From contig NZ_JAGYIM010000016.1 of NCBI RefSeq assembly GCF_018402695.1, positions 124,001 to 188,000 of the forward strand: a stretch of DNA of 64,000 nucleotides. The letters are read 5' to 3'. This document shows, piece after piece, positions 52,418 to 62,299 of the stretch. Source of the stretch: Arsukibacterium sp. (GTDB taxonomy: Bacteria > Pseudomonadota > Gammaproteobacteria > Enterobacterales > Alteromonadaceae). Numbering within the stretch: the stretch's first letter is position 1; the number at the start of each line of letters is the position of its first letter. The position numbers and the translations under genes are program-made. The notes beneath the pieces were generated by a model that saw nothing but the letters and a program-made list of their open reading frames with translations, had not been told where the DNA came from and did no database searches.

Positions 52418-53908
52418 ATGAACAAAACAGTTAAAAAAGTCGTGGTATTGGGTGGCGGCACCGCCGGCTGGATGGCGGCAGCTTTGCTGAAGAAAGTATT
52501 GGCCAGCGCCGTGGATATCGAACTGGTGGAATCGGAAGATATCGGCACGGTTGGCGTTGGCGAAGCCACCATTCCGCCCATTCGCCTGTTTAATAATGTA
52601 ATGGGCATTAACGAAGCCGAGTTTTTACGTGAAACCAAAGCGACCATTAAACTGGCAATTAAGTTTGATAACTGGCGGGTGCCGGGCGAAGGCTACTTTC
52701 ATACCTTCGGCGCACCGGGTAAAAGCCTGGCGTTTTGTCACTTTCATCATTTATGGCTGCGGGCCCGGCAGCAGGGTGATAAAACCGATTTATGGCAATA
52801 TGATTTAAATTACCTGTGCGCCATGGCCGGTAAATTTGCGCCAATCAACGCCAAAGACAGCATTCTGGAACTGCCCTACGCCTACCATTTTGATGCCGGA
52901 CTATATGCCCGTTATTTACGAAAACTGAGTGAACAGATGGGGGTGGTGCGCCATGAGGGCAAAGTGCAGCAGGTATTTCAGCACCCCAATGGCGATATAA
53001 AATGTCTGGTGCTGGATGACGGCCGTGAGCTTAGTGGTGATTTATTTATCGACTGCTCTGGCTTTCGCGGTTTACTTATTCAGGACAAGTTAAATGCCGG
53101 TTATGACGACTGGAGCCACTTTTTACCGTGCGACCGTGCTGTCGCCGTGCCTTCTGAGCGCTTTGACAAAACCGTACCTTATACCCGCTCAATTGCCCAC
53201 AGCGCCGGCTGGCAATGGCGTATTCCACTGCAGCATCGCAATGGTAATGGCCTGGTGTACAGCAGTGCCCATTATACCGACGAACAGGCAGCCGACTTAC
53301 TGCTGGCTAATTTAGAGCGAAAAGCGCTGGCTGAGCCAAAATTTCTGCGCTTTAAAACCGGCCGTCGGCGCCAGCAATGGCAGCGTAATGTGGTGGCGGT
53401 GGGCCTGAGTAGCGGCTTCTTAGAGCCGCTGGAATCGACCAGTATTCATCTTATTCAGTCAGCGGTGGTGCGGCTGATCCAACTGTTTCCGCACAATGGC
53501 ATATGCCAGAGCGCGATTAACGAATACAACAAACAGTCACAGCTGGAATTTGAGCAAATCCGTGACTTCCTTATTTTGCATTATCACGTTAATGAACGCA
53601 GCGACAGTCAGTTCTGGCGCGATATGCAACAGCTTGCAATTCCGGACAGTTTACGCCAGAAAATGGCCATTTTTGCCGATAACGGCCAACTGTTTCGCGA
53701 CCAGAACGATTTATTTCTGGAAAGCTCATGGCTGCAGGTGATGTTAGGCCAGGGTATTGAACCCAAAGATTATCACCCGATTGCTAATAATTTCAGTCCG
53801 GAAAAGCTGCGCGATATGCTGGCTAATATTCGGGATATTAAGCAGGAACCGTTAAGTAAGCTGCCGGATCATGATACCTATATTCAAACCATGATAAACC
53901 GCAGCTAA
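52418..53908 (+). CDS. Tryptophan-halogenase-family flavoprotein
   Basis: 496 residues. FAD-binding GGGTAGW (residues 12-18), a catalytic Lys candidate in KLAIKFDNW (about 81), GEATIPPIRLF, the halogenase motif WQWRIP (about 265-270) and FLEPLESTSIHLIQ (Glu about 337). These are the flavin-dependent tryptophan halogenase hallmarks (PF04820). Families of this kind are often next to TonB-dependent receptors in carbohydrate loci, from memory; the actual substrate is unknown. A separate flavin reductase would be needed. Eighteen bp upstream of the GH13 gene. Confidence 0.88.
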   Translation: MNKTVKKVVVLGGGTAGWMAAALLKKVLASAVDIELVESEDIGTVGVGEATIPPIRLFNNVMGINEAEFLRETKATIKLAIKFDNWRVPGEGYFHTFGAPGKSLAFCHFHHLWLRARQQGDKTDLWQYDLNYLCAMAGKFAPINAKDSILELPYAYHFDAGLYARYLRKLSEQMGVVRHEGKVQQVFQHPNGDIKCLVLDDGRELSGDLFIDCSGFRGLLIQDKLNAGYDDWSHFLPCDRAVAVPSERFDKTVPYTRSIAHSAGWQWRIPLQHRNGNGLVYSSAHYTDEQAADLLLANLERKALAEPKFLRFKTGRRRQQWQRNVVAVGLSSGFLEPLESTSIHLIQSAVVRLIQLFPHNGICQSAINEYNKQSQLEFEQIRDFLILHYHVNERSDSQFWRDMQQLAIPDSLRQKMAIFADNGQLFRDQNDLFLESSWLQVMLGQGIEPKDYHPIANNFSPEKLRDMLANIRDIKQEPLSKLPDHDTYIQTMINRS

Positions 53909-53926
53909 CCACAGAAGGATGAAGCT

Positions 53927-55375
53927 ATGACTACCTCACTATGCAAAGCTGGGTTCGGGTGGCTTGCCGCTATATTGTTAAGTGGCTGTGCTGGCAGTAC
54001 CCTGTCCGGTAGTACTGAGACCGACACGCCACTTGCTGACAACACGGGGGCTGCCATGACTGCCAGCACGAATGAGCGCTACCAACCAGAACCTTACGTT
54101 AAACTCAGCCACCCAGAGTGGAGCAAAGATGCGGTTATTTATCAGATAAATACCCGCCAATTTACCGCTGAAGGCACCTTTGCCGCCGCCCAGCAGCAAT
54201 TGCCGCGGTTAAAAGCACTGGGGGTGGATATTCTGTGGCTGATGCCGATTCAGCCCATTGGCGAGGTTAACCGTAAAGGCAGCCTGGGCAGTCCGTATTC
54301 TGTCAAAGACTATTACGGTGTTAACCCGGAGTTTGGTACCAAGCAGGATATTAAAGCTTTTATTGCCGCTGCCCATCAGCAGGGAATGTACGTTATTCTG
54401 GACTGGGTAGCCAACCACACGGCCTGGGACAACCCGCTGACCGAGCAACACCCCGACTGGTATATCCGCGACTGGAAAGGCGATTTTCGGCCAACCCCAT
54501 GGTGGGACTGGAGCGATATTATCGAGCTGGATTACAGCCAGCCCGGCCTGCGCCAGTATATGACAGACGCGATGAAATACTGGGTTGAAGACGTTGGCTT
54601 TGATGGTTTTCGGGCCGACGTAGCCGGCTTTGTGCCACTGGATTTCTGGGAGAATGTGCGAGCCGAGTTGGACCAGATTAAGCCGGTTTTTATGCTGGCC
54701 GAGTTTGAGGGGCGCGATTTTCATGCTGAGGCCTTTGATGCCACCTACGGCTGGACCTGGCATCAGGCAGTACATGCCGTGGTGACCGGGCACGCCGACG
54801 TTAATAAGTTATATGTTTACTATTCGTGGAATGAGAAATACTTTCCGCAGCAGGTCATGCGCTTACTGGGCACCAGTAACCATGATCAGAACGCCTGGGA
54901 AGGGACCGAGTTTGAAATGTTTGGTGATGCTTTGCCTGCAGTAACGGTTTTGTCGTTTGTCAGTGAAGGTATTCCAATGTTGTATAACGGCCAGGAAGCC
55001 GGCAATGAAAAGCGGCTGGAGTTTTTTGAAAAAGACCCGATTGTCTGGCGCGATCATGCCAATGGTGAGTTGTATAGAAAGCTGATTCAGCTGAAGAAAT
55101 CGCAGTCGGCTTTGTGGAACTCAACCTGGGGGGTGCGAATGATCCCGGTCCATAACAGTCAGGCTAATCAGGTACTCAGTTTTGTGCGTCAGGATGAAAA
55201 CAGCAAGGTGTTTGCTGTATTTAACTTCTCTGATCAGCCACAGCAGGTTAGTTTTAAAGCCCACTTACACCATGGTAATTACCGGGAATATTTTACTGCC
55301 AGCAACGCTGAATTTTCAGCTGATACCTCGCTGACCCTACCGGCATGGGGCTATAACGTCTATATCAAACGCTGA
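53927..55375 (+). CDS. GH13 alpha-amylase family lipoprotein
   Basis: 482 residues. Lipobox LLSGC (Cys about 21), then a GH13 (alpha/beta)8 barrel: YQINTRQFTAEGTFAA, region I DWVANHT, region II GFRADVAG (nucleophile Asp about 230), region III MLAEFE (acid/base Glu about 259), region IV TSNHDQ (about 315-320). Probably cleaves maltodextrins or starch at the outer membrane or in the periplasm. Eighteen bp after the halogenase-family gene, so co-transcribed. No starch-binding module is seen. Confidence 0.92.
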   Translation: MTTSLCKAGFGWLAAILLSGCAGSTLSGSTETDTPLADNTGAAMTASTNERYQPEPYVKLSHPEWSKDAVIYQINTRQFTAEGTFAAAQQQLPRLKALGVDILWLMPIQPIGEVNRKGSLGSPYSVKDYYGVNPEFGTKQDIKAFIAAAHQQGMYVILDWVANHTAWDNPLTEQHPDWYIRDWKGDFRPTPWWDWSDIIELDYSQPGLRQYMTDAMKYWVEDVGFDGFRADVAGFVPLDFWENVRAELDQIKPVFMLAEFEGRDFHAEAFDATYGWTWHQAVHAVVTGHADVNKLYVYYSWNEKYFPQQVMRLLGTSNHDQNAWEGTEFEMFGDALPAVTVLSFVSEGIPMLYNGQEAGNEKRLEFFEKDPIVWRDHANGELYRKLIQLKKSQSALWNSTWGVRMIPVHNSQANQVLSFVRQDENSKVFAVFNFSDQPQQVSFKAHLHHGNYREYFTASNAEFSADTSLTLPAWGYNVYIKR

Positions 55376-55509
55376 CTGCCCATACTTACTCCTGGCAGAT
55401 GGCAGCGTTTACAACAGAACCTGGCTAATCGATTTGGCCAGCAATTAGCAAGCGTAGATACACCTCTTGTTAATGGCTGGCCTATGCAAAATCCAGTCTG
55501 AATACTTGT

Positions 55510-56793
55510 TTAGTCTGAATATTTGACGCTGTGCGCCTTAAATTTACCTGGTTTTACAAAGCGTTCTAACCATTTTGTAAATTTCACATTTGCCGCACTT
55601 TGCTCCTGATAAAACGGATGTGGTACGTCTGCCGTGGCAAAGGCGTCTGTCAGAACAGTGTGGACATCGCCGCTACCAATATAGTACTGGTAATTAGTTG
55701 TTGTCTCAGACAGCAAGGCTAATGTTGCTTCCATTCTGGCATTCCATTCGGCGAAGTATACATAGTCAGACTCGTTTATTCCCCATGACAGAGGATTACT
55801 GTTACCCAGATCATTTTGGTCCATAATCTTTAAAAATTGCACTTGTACCCAATCAAATTGCGTTGTGTACTGAGCGAATCGACTTTGCGGGTAGGCCTCA
55901 CTTAATTTGGTGAAAATGTCAGTGTTAAAATCTAATGCGGAGTAGGTAGTTAATGCGTCACTAAACAGCAGTGGCAGGCTCGCTTCAACATTCCAGACCT
56001 TATTGTAGTCAAACACGTTATCAATAAAACCCTGGGTAACGATAGCCTCAGACGCATCAGCAAATAACGCGCTGTTGGCATCAGGAAAGGCGGCTTGTAA
56101 ATAAGGAAAATGCAAGGTTGCACCATAACCACCAGCGCTTGAACCCGTTACCAATAACTTCTTAATTTTTTTCTGCTTTTTACCATCAAGATGGTTTTTC
56201 AACCATTCCCGGACGGCCATGAAATTGTCAAAACCACGGTGTTTAACGGTTACCGGAGCACCTGGATAGCCGGTTATCGTGCCGTCTACATCTGTATATA
56301 CAGTATCACTCGACCCAATGTGAATATCGCCGGTGCAATAAGGAATATATACCTTACTCCAGTCCTTAAACGGGTTACTTTTCTGGTTATCGTCAAAAAT
56401 TCCGCCGGCGTCTATTGGCGAATTTTCGGCCAGTATTGACGGGTTATAAGCCGGGCGGGCTGCAGGCACGCCAGCCAGGGCCAAAGAGGCAACACAGGTT
56501 GCATCGTTCCAGCAAGCCCCCCCGCCATTAAAGAAGACTAACAGGTTTTTACTCTTGCCTTGTTTAAAATAGAAGTGAAACGCGTTATTCAGCGGTTCGC
56601 CACTAATGGGGTTTGCTACTGTGTCAAAAGCACAGCTGGGGCTAATTGTTTTCGTGCTGCCCTGATCATCAATGATCTCCATTTCTGCGGCAACCGGGAT
56701 CAGCTGCCACTCAGATACCCCGGCTTTACCCTGAGCACCAGCAGTTACCGTGGCCAACGATAATACTGCAACAAGCCATAAAGTTCTTTTCAT
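55510..56793 (-). CDS. Pectinacetylesterase-family exported hydrolase
   Basis: 427 residues from ATG 56793; an ATG at 56805 is in frame, and the later one gives a cleaner signal peptide (VAVLSLATVTAGA). Typical of PF03283 (PAE/NOTUM): LVFFNGGGACWNDATC near the start, YIPYCTGDIHIGSSDTVY and the nucleophile in LLVTGSSAGGYGATLHFPYL (Ser about 218), with VHTVLTDAFA near the end. Substrate is unknown; the neighbourhood is about alpha-glucans rather than pectin. Confidence 0.83.
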   Translation of the reverse strand: MKRTLWLVAVLSLATVTAGAQGKAGVSEWQLIPVAAEMEIIDDQGSTKTISPSCAFDTVANPISGEPLNNAFHFYFKQGKSKNLLVFFNGGGACWNDATCVASLALAGVPAARPAYNPSILAENSPIDAGGIFDDNQKSNPFKDWSKVYIPYCTGDIHIGSSDTVYTDVDGTITGYPGAPVTVKHRGFDNFMAVREWLKNHLDGKKQKKIKKLLVTGSSAGGYGATLHFPYLQAAFPDANSALFADASEAIVTQGFIDNVFDYNKVWNVEASLPLLFSDALTTYSALDFNTDIFTKLSEAYPQSRFAQYTTQFDWVQVQFLKIMDQNDLGNSNPLSWGINESDYVYFAEWNARMEATLALLSETTTNYQYYIGSGDVHTVLTDAFATADVPHPFYQEQSAANVKFTKWLERFVKPGKFKAHSVKYSD

Positions 56794-56805
56794 ATCAGAG
56801 TCCAT

Positions 56806-57212
56806 TTTAATATTAAGAATTGCGGGGCGTTATTGCCTTCACAAAAGATAGTTCAACTTCGCAAGTAAATATATAATATTTGTTAAATTTATTTAGCTAT
56901 TTGGTGAGGTGTGGCTAAGCATTGGCATGATAAACGCTGACTTTGCGGTAGCGCAGACAAACAGCAATAACCGGCAATTTTTACCGATTAAAGTGAAGAC
57001 ATTATAAAATCGTTGTAGTGCATATCGATTACGTAGCATGGCTGGCCTGCTTTTGCCAAGCTGGAACAAAGCTTGCTTCTTATTGTGCAACCAAATAAGA
57101 GTATCAGGAACAATAAGATCTTATTCGCATGAGTCTGAGCATCGAGGGCTACATCTAGTAGTAGGTTCTCAGCCTCAAAAACATGTAAACGATAGCAATT
57201 AAGGAGCAACAG
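56806..57212. other. Intergenic region upstream of the OsmC gene
   Basis: About 407 bp, AT-rich with no convincing gene. I see no strong palindrome here; AAGGAG (57202 region) is the osmC-type ribosome site. Possibly two promoters, one for each flanking gene. Confidence 0.4.
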
Positions 57213-57650
57213 ATGGCAATTATCAATTGGGCAACTGCAACGTATGAAGGGCTGGGCAAAGATGGAAAAGGACATGTATCCACCCAGTCAGGCGCATTAA
57301 AAGATCAACCTTACGGTTTTAATACCCGGTTTGAAGACAAACAAGGCACCAACCCCGAAGAGCAAATTGCTGCAGCCCATGCGTCCTGTTTCACGATGGC
57401 ATTATCCTTTGGCCTGGCCAAACAGGGCTTCAGCAAAGGCACCCTAAGTTCGAAAGCCAGCATCACTCTGGTCAAAGACGGCGACGGCTTTATCATTACC
57501 AAATCTGAAATTAAGTTGGACGCCAGAGTGCCGGGTATGAATGGCGCAGACTTTGAGAAAGCCGCAGTAGAAGCAAAGTTAACCTGCCCGATTTCTAAGT
57601 TGCTAAACTGCGATGTTACGCTGGATATTATGTCGTTTGAAGGTGACTAA
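57213..57650 (+). CDS. osmC: OsmC family peroxiredoxin-like protein
   Basis: 145 residues, the usual length. Detoxifies organic hydroperoxides with two redox cysteines, visible in AHASCFTMALSFGLA (Cys 59) and LTCPISKLL (Cys 125). Also TSGALKDQPYGFNTRFED-like start and GTNPEEQIAAAHASC. Cytoplasmic. AAGGAG lies just upstream. It converges with the frameshifted gene. Confidence 0.93.
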   Translation: MAIINWATATYEGLGKDGKGHVSTQSGALKDQPYGFNTRFEDKQGTNPEEQIAAAHASCFTMALSFGLAKQGFSKGTLSSKASITLVKDGDGFIITKSEIKLDARVPGMNGADFEKAAVEAKLTCPISKLLNCDVTLDIMSFEGD

Positions 57651-57662
57651 CATTAGCTGACG

Positions 57663-59092
57663 TTAGTTTTGCTTTAAGGTGGCGTTCTGCCACAGGTTCT
57701 GGTGGGCCGGGTCGTTAAAGAACTGCTCGGGCTGCCAGCAACGGGGTAGTAGCTTTCGAAGGTAACGCGCTTCGCCATCCTGATATAAGGCATTAAGCAA
57801 GGCTTTTAAGCGATGTTCGGGCAGCACTTCCAGCCGTTCTCGCGCGGCTTTAAAGTACAGGTTGTAATCGGTTTGCAGGCTGATGTCTAAACCGGTATTG
57901 CGGTATTGCTGCTGGCGGCTGACCACCCGGCAATTTGGTTGCTCCGGTTTTTGCGGATATAGGCCGTTAACAATGGCAAACTCGTAGCGATCCTGCGGTT
58001 GCTGATCAGGCCCGTAGGGTAAATACCACACCATGTACTGCGGGAAATAAGCCGGATGCATCCGAGTCGCTGATCAACCGAGCGAGGCCGTTGTAGTCTC
58101 GTTCCCTTCACTACTTCCCGCATCAACAATGCCGCTTTTGGCAGCAATGCATAGTTAAAACGCTGCCGGCCCGGCAAGACAATAGAGGCATACACCTGCG
58201 GCACCTTTAACAGGCTGCCAAATAAGGTTTTATCGGTTGGGTCTAACTGTAACAGCTGGCTTAGCCAGTGCAACCGTTGCTGCTGGGCAGCAAAGTACTG
58301 TTCGCGCTCGGCTTTATCATTGCCTTTGTAAGGCGCTATGCCAAAGCCTTGTTGTAATAACGCCAGGCTGGCTGCGCTGCTGACTTTTAGCAGCCGCTCG
58401 CGCTCGTCCAGATTTAACGGTCGGCCAGAGTCAAACTGGGCTAGTTCACCCTGAATGATGCCCAGGGCGTCCGGGTGTAGTAAACCGATATCCTGCAGCA
58501 GCACGGCCATAACAATAGGCAGTTGTACATGCTGGCGGTACGGGCAGTCATCCGGTGCCTGGCGGTTGCGCAGTTGGTAGTGGCTGACCAGTGCCGGCTC
58601 ATCTAGCAACTGCTGGGCCAGTAAATGGTCCAATAGCCGCAGGCTTAATACCGCCCGGTACAAAGGCTTGTAGGCAAACTGGACTAATTCGCGCTGGCGT
58701 TTGGCGGTTGGTACCATAATTTGCAGGCATCCGAGTAAGCGGGCACTGAACGCCAGGGTTTCGCTGTTACTTTCGCCTTCTGATAACTTTAACAGTTGCT
58801 CGGCCAGCATATGTAAATCGGCCCAGCGGGTCAGCCTGGCGCGTTCGTCCTGATACTGTAATTCACTGTAATGGTGCCGTGCTTGCTGGCATTGGGCCTG
58901 GCTGGCGCCGGGCGCCTGCTGTAGTTGCTGCCAGTGCTGCTCAGCCTGTTTCAGCTCAGCTTGTTGCTGGCGGTAACTGGCAAAAAACGCTTTGCTGCGC
59001 TGGAAAAAGCAAGTGGGTTCGCTGGAATACAGCACCTCCAGCAAACGTTCCAGCCGGTAAACCATGACCGAGCTTTTAGCTGTTTTTTTCAC
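57663..59092 (-). pseudogene. Frameshifted conserved gene (possibly HD/HDOD-like), broken near 58060-58110
   Basis: An open frame from 59092 codes well to about LMREVVKGTRLQRP, then continues out of family, while a second frame starting MHPAYFPQYMVWYLPYGPDQ (58061) continues to a stop at 57663. A single base change of reading frame near 58060-58080 would join them into one protein of about 475 residues. The middle contains AVLLQDIGLLHPDALGIIQG, loosely HD-like. It may be a real pseudogene or a sequencing error; function unknown. Confidence 0.7.
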
Positions 59093-59233
59093 CTGACAGT
59101 TTCCTTTTTACTGGGCTAATAGTCATCGTATCTTGCCGGCTAACATAGCCTGAGTTGCCGCCAATGAAAAGTCTGCAGTCGCTTGCACCATTTTGGTTAC
59201 CGGCAAGTGACCACTGCGCCATTTTAGCGCTTG

Positions 59234-59247
59234 TGAATACGTATTCA
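59234..59247. promoter_or_regulatory. 14-bp perfect palindrome TGAATACGTATTCA (operator)
   Basis: Identical to the core of the site at 49278-49293. It lies 135 bp upstream of the second receptor ATG at 59382, followed by TTGCCA-16-TAATAA (59250-59276). Confidence 0.6.
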
Positions 59248-59249
59248 TA

Positions 59250-59276
59250 TTGCCAGTTGCCCCAAATAGGTTAATA
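59250..59276 (+). promoter_or_regulatory. Candidate promoter of the second alpha-glucan receptor
   Basis: TTGCCA (-35-like, about 59250-59255), 16 bp, TAATAA (59272-59277 area). The downstream block resembles the promoter at 49295-49329. Weak -10. Confidence 0.4.
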
Positions 59277-59381
59277 ACTAACCTTACAACAATTATGGCT
59301 GCATTGTTTCGTGCCCGAACCGGCTGGTCCGAATCGCATGGATAGCGCAACCAACAATAAAAACAAAACGGGGACGAAAGT

Positions 59382-62228
59382 ATGAATAAGTTTAAGCTTA
59401 GTCTGCTTAGCCTTGCTGTCAGTACAGCAGGGCTAAGTTCGTTGGCGGCTGCCCAGCAACAGCCACCGGCTGAGGAGCCGGTTGCCGAAGAGCAGCAGGT
59501 TGAAGTCATTCAGGTGCGGGGCTTTGCCAGCAGCCTGTTTCGCTCACTCGACAGTAAACGCTTTGGCGATGTGGTGTCTGAAACCATTTCCGCCGATGAT
59601 TTGGGCGCCTTGCCCGATGTCTCAATAGCGGACGCATTAACCCGTTTACCGGGTATTTCTGCGGTGCGGACCGGCGGCCAGGCGGCTGAAATTAATATTC
59701 GCGGTATGTCGGGTGGTTTTGTGTTTTCCACCTTAAACGGCCGCGAGCAGGTTTCAACCAGCGGTAAGCGTAATATCGAATTTGACCAGTACCCGTCAGA
59801 GTTAATTAACTCGGCTGCGGTATATAAATCGCCAAAAGCCTCGTTAATTGAAGGCGGGGTGGCCGGTACTGTGGAACTGAAAACCACCAGCGTGTTGCAA
59901 AACGACAAAGACCACAGTTTTAACGTTAACCTGCGTGGCATGTTTAACGACCGCGCCGATGAGGTGCCAGACGGTCAGGATACCGGCCACCGCTTTAGTT
60001 TTTCTTATCAGGGTAAATTTCTCGATAATACGCTGGGCCTGGCATTAGGTTATGCCCGGCTGTATCAACCCAGTGTTGCTACCCAGTTTATCGGCCTGGC
60101 TTATAACGGCCAGAAAGATGTGGCCGGTGATGAGCAAAACGAATTTATCAGTGAAGGCTTTGAAATTCAGCATTTAGGCGGTGAAGAAACCCGTAATGGC
60201 TACCTGGGTTCGCTTGAATGGCAACCCCATGACGCCTTTAGCTTAAAAGCCGATGCCTTTATTTCCCAGTTCGACAAAGAATCTTTCGCCCGTGGTTTCA
60301 GGGTGAAGTTTGGCGGCGATGCCGCCGCAGTGGGCAATCCGGTACTGAATAATCGTTCAGTTATCGGTGGTACCTTTAACCGCACTACCCAGAGCTTTAC
60401 CCGGGTCGAAATTGTTAACGACGACAACCGCGACTATGACGAGGTTAAGAGCTTTGGCGTTGCCGCTGACTGGGATATTAATGACCGCACTAACCTGGTG
60501 TTCGACGTGTCGCACTCTACCGCCAGCAGCGATTTCAGAAACGGCCTGCTGTGGGCGCTGGTCGCTGAAGATGCCACTGTGGCGGCACCGCAGCTTGATA
60601 CTAATGTGTCGATTTCATACCTGCTAAATGGCATGGATTTACCCAGTATTGGTTTTAACCAGGCAGATGCTTTTTCAGACATCGACCGGGTCATGGTCAG
60701 CAAGTACGGCATTTACCCCTTTGTAAACAGTGATGAAGTCAATGCTGTAAAATTGGATTTAAGCTACGACCTCGATTTACCCATTGTCCGCTCTTTTGAA
60801 GTTGGCGTACGTTATTCAGAGCGGACTTACAGCAATGACCGTTCAGTGTTTGAATATGGCAGTGATGGTGGCTTTTTAAACTCCCAGCCACCGCTGCGGT
60901 TAACCGCCGATATGGCGAAAGTGGTCGACTTTCAGGGCGATTTTGCTAATTACCCCAGCTATCTGGCGATTGATCTGGACAAGGCACTGACGGCCTGGTT
61001 TCCGGAAGGGGTACCGCAGCCGGTGCAAACCTGGGGGGCGGGTAATGTTGGGGTAATTAACCGCGATGAAAACTCCAACGTCGATACCAGCTGGTCAGTG
61101 CTGCAAAGCGGTGAAGTGTATGAAGATGTGCTGGCCGCTTACCTGATGGCGAATCTGGATACTGAAATTTTCGATTTACCATTAACTGGTAATGTCGGGG
61201 TGCGCCGGGTTACTACCGATCAGTCGGCCACCGACTTAACCGACGTAGGCGGTGACCCATTGCGCGGTGCCCAGAATATTACTGATGATGCCGGTCTGGT
61301 CAATAACCAGTATGCTCCGGGTATTCTGGGAGAAAAATACACCCACTACCTGCCCAGCATCAATTTAAACTTAAACCTGACCGAAAACACCTACCTGCGT
61401 TTTGCAGCGGCCAAAGTAATTTCCCGGCCTCCGATTAACCGTCTGGCGTCTAATACCTCTATTAACATCAGTGATGACGGTGAAATCAGTGGTTCAAGCT
61501 CGAACAGCCCGTTCCTGCGGCCCTTTGAGGCTAACCAGTATGACTTATCTTACGAGTACTATTTTAGCAGCGGTGCTGTGGTAGCAGCCTTGTTCTATAA
61601 AGACATTCAAAACTTTATCAACGACTTTACTATTCAGGAATTTGACTTTGCCGGCGCCGGTTTTGCGGTGCCGGATGTCATTGTTGACGAAGATGGTATT
61701 CCGCGCACTACGTTTAACGGCGCATTTTCCACAGCGGTTAATAATGACCGGGGCGGTTATATCCGCGGCCTGGAGCTGGCTTATACCCATGTGTTCGATT
61801 TTTTACCTGATTTCTGGTCAGGGCTGGGGGTTAGTGGCAGTTACTCCTATACCGAAAGTGAAGTAGAGCTGATTAACACTCTGGGTGGCGAAGCGATTAC
61901 CACCACCTTTGAAGGCCTGTCGAAAAATGTCTTTAACGGCACTCTGTTCTGGGAGCATGAGGGTGTGGAAGCGCGGGTAAATGCCCGGTACCGTTCACCC
62001 TTTGTGTCAAGCCAGGTGGGTATCGATGAGCAAATTACTAACTTCGATAGTGAGCTAGTGGTGGATATGCAATTTGGTTACGAGTTTAACGAAAACCTGA
62101 AGTTATTGTTCCAGGTAAATAACCTGACCGATGAGCCAACCAAAAGTTATTTTGGTGATAAAGCGCAAACCGGCACCTTACAGTTTTTCGGCAGGCAGTA
62201 CTTTGTCGGCGCCGTGTACTCGTTTTAA
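59382..62228 (+). CDS. TonB-dependent receptor (TonB-Xanth-Caul type), alpha-glucan uptake
   Basis: 948 residues. Signal peptide (cleavage near LAAAQQ), a Pro/Glu/Val-rich linker and IEVIQVRG-like TonB box (VEVIQVRGFASSLFRSLDS), and a plug with ETISADDLGALPDVSIADAL, TRLPGISAVRTGGQAAEINI, RGMSGGFVFSTLNGREQV. The barrel ends in FVGAVYSF. Related to the receptor at 49423 but with its own sequence; the shared operator palindrome and the pullulanase gene 71 bp downstream link it to alpha-glucan uptake. Confidence 0.92.
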   Translation: MNKFKLSLLSLAVSTAGLSSLAAAQQQPPAEEPVAEEQQVEVIQVRGFASSLFRSLDSKRFGDVVSETISADDLGALPDVSIADALTRLPGISAVRTGGQAAEINIRGMSGGFVFSTLNGREQVSTSGKRNIEFDQYPSELINSAAVYKSPKASLIEGGVAGTVELKTTSVLQNDKDHSFNVNLRGMFNDRADEVPDGQDTGHRFSFSYQGKFLDNTLGLALGYARLYQPSVATQFIGLAYNGQKDVAGDEQNEFISEGFEIQHLGGEETRNGYLGSLEWQPHDAFSLKADAFISQFDKESFARGFRVKFGGDAAAVGNPVLNNRSVIGGTFNRTTQSFTRVEIVNDDNRDYDEVKSFGVAADWDINDRTNLVFDVSHSTASSDFRNGLLWALVAEDATVAAPQLDTNVSISYLLNGMDLPSIGFNQADAFSDIDRVMVSKYGIYPFVNSDEVNAVKLDLSYDLDLPIVRSFEVGVRYSERTYSNDRSVFEYGSDGGFLNSQPPLRLTADMAKVVDFQGDFANYPSYLAIDLDKALTAWFPEGVPQPVQTWGAGNVGVINRDENSNVDTSWSVLQSGEVYEDVLAAYLMANLDTEIFDLPLTGNVGVRRVTTDQSATDLTDVGGDPLRGAQNITDDAGLVNNQYAPGILGEKYTHYLPSINLNLNLTENTYLRFAAAKVISRPPINRLASNTSINISDDGEISGSSSNSPFLRPFEANQYDLSYEYYFSSGAVVAALFYKDIQNFINDFTIQEFDFAGAGFAVPDVIVDEDGIPRTTFNGAFSTAVNNDRGGYIRGLELAYTHVFDFLPDFWSGLGVSGSYSYTESEVELINTLGGEAITTTFEGLSKNVFNGTLFWEHEGVEARVNARYRSPFVSSQVGIDEQITNFDSELVVDMQFGYEFNENLKLLFQVNNLTDEPTKSYFGDKAQTGTLQFFGRQYFVGAVYSF

Positions 62229-62299
62229 CCCAGCGTAGCGCCACAGCGCAGGCCAGGCCTGCGGTGGCGGGAAACAGAATAATCTGGAGTAACTGAACA

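Noticed and set aside
62245-62267. Hairpin CAGGCC / GGCCTG between receptor 2 and pullulanase as a terminator
   Set aside because: The loop would be one base and no T-run follows.
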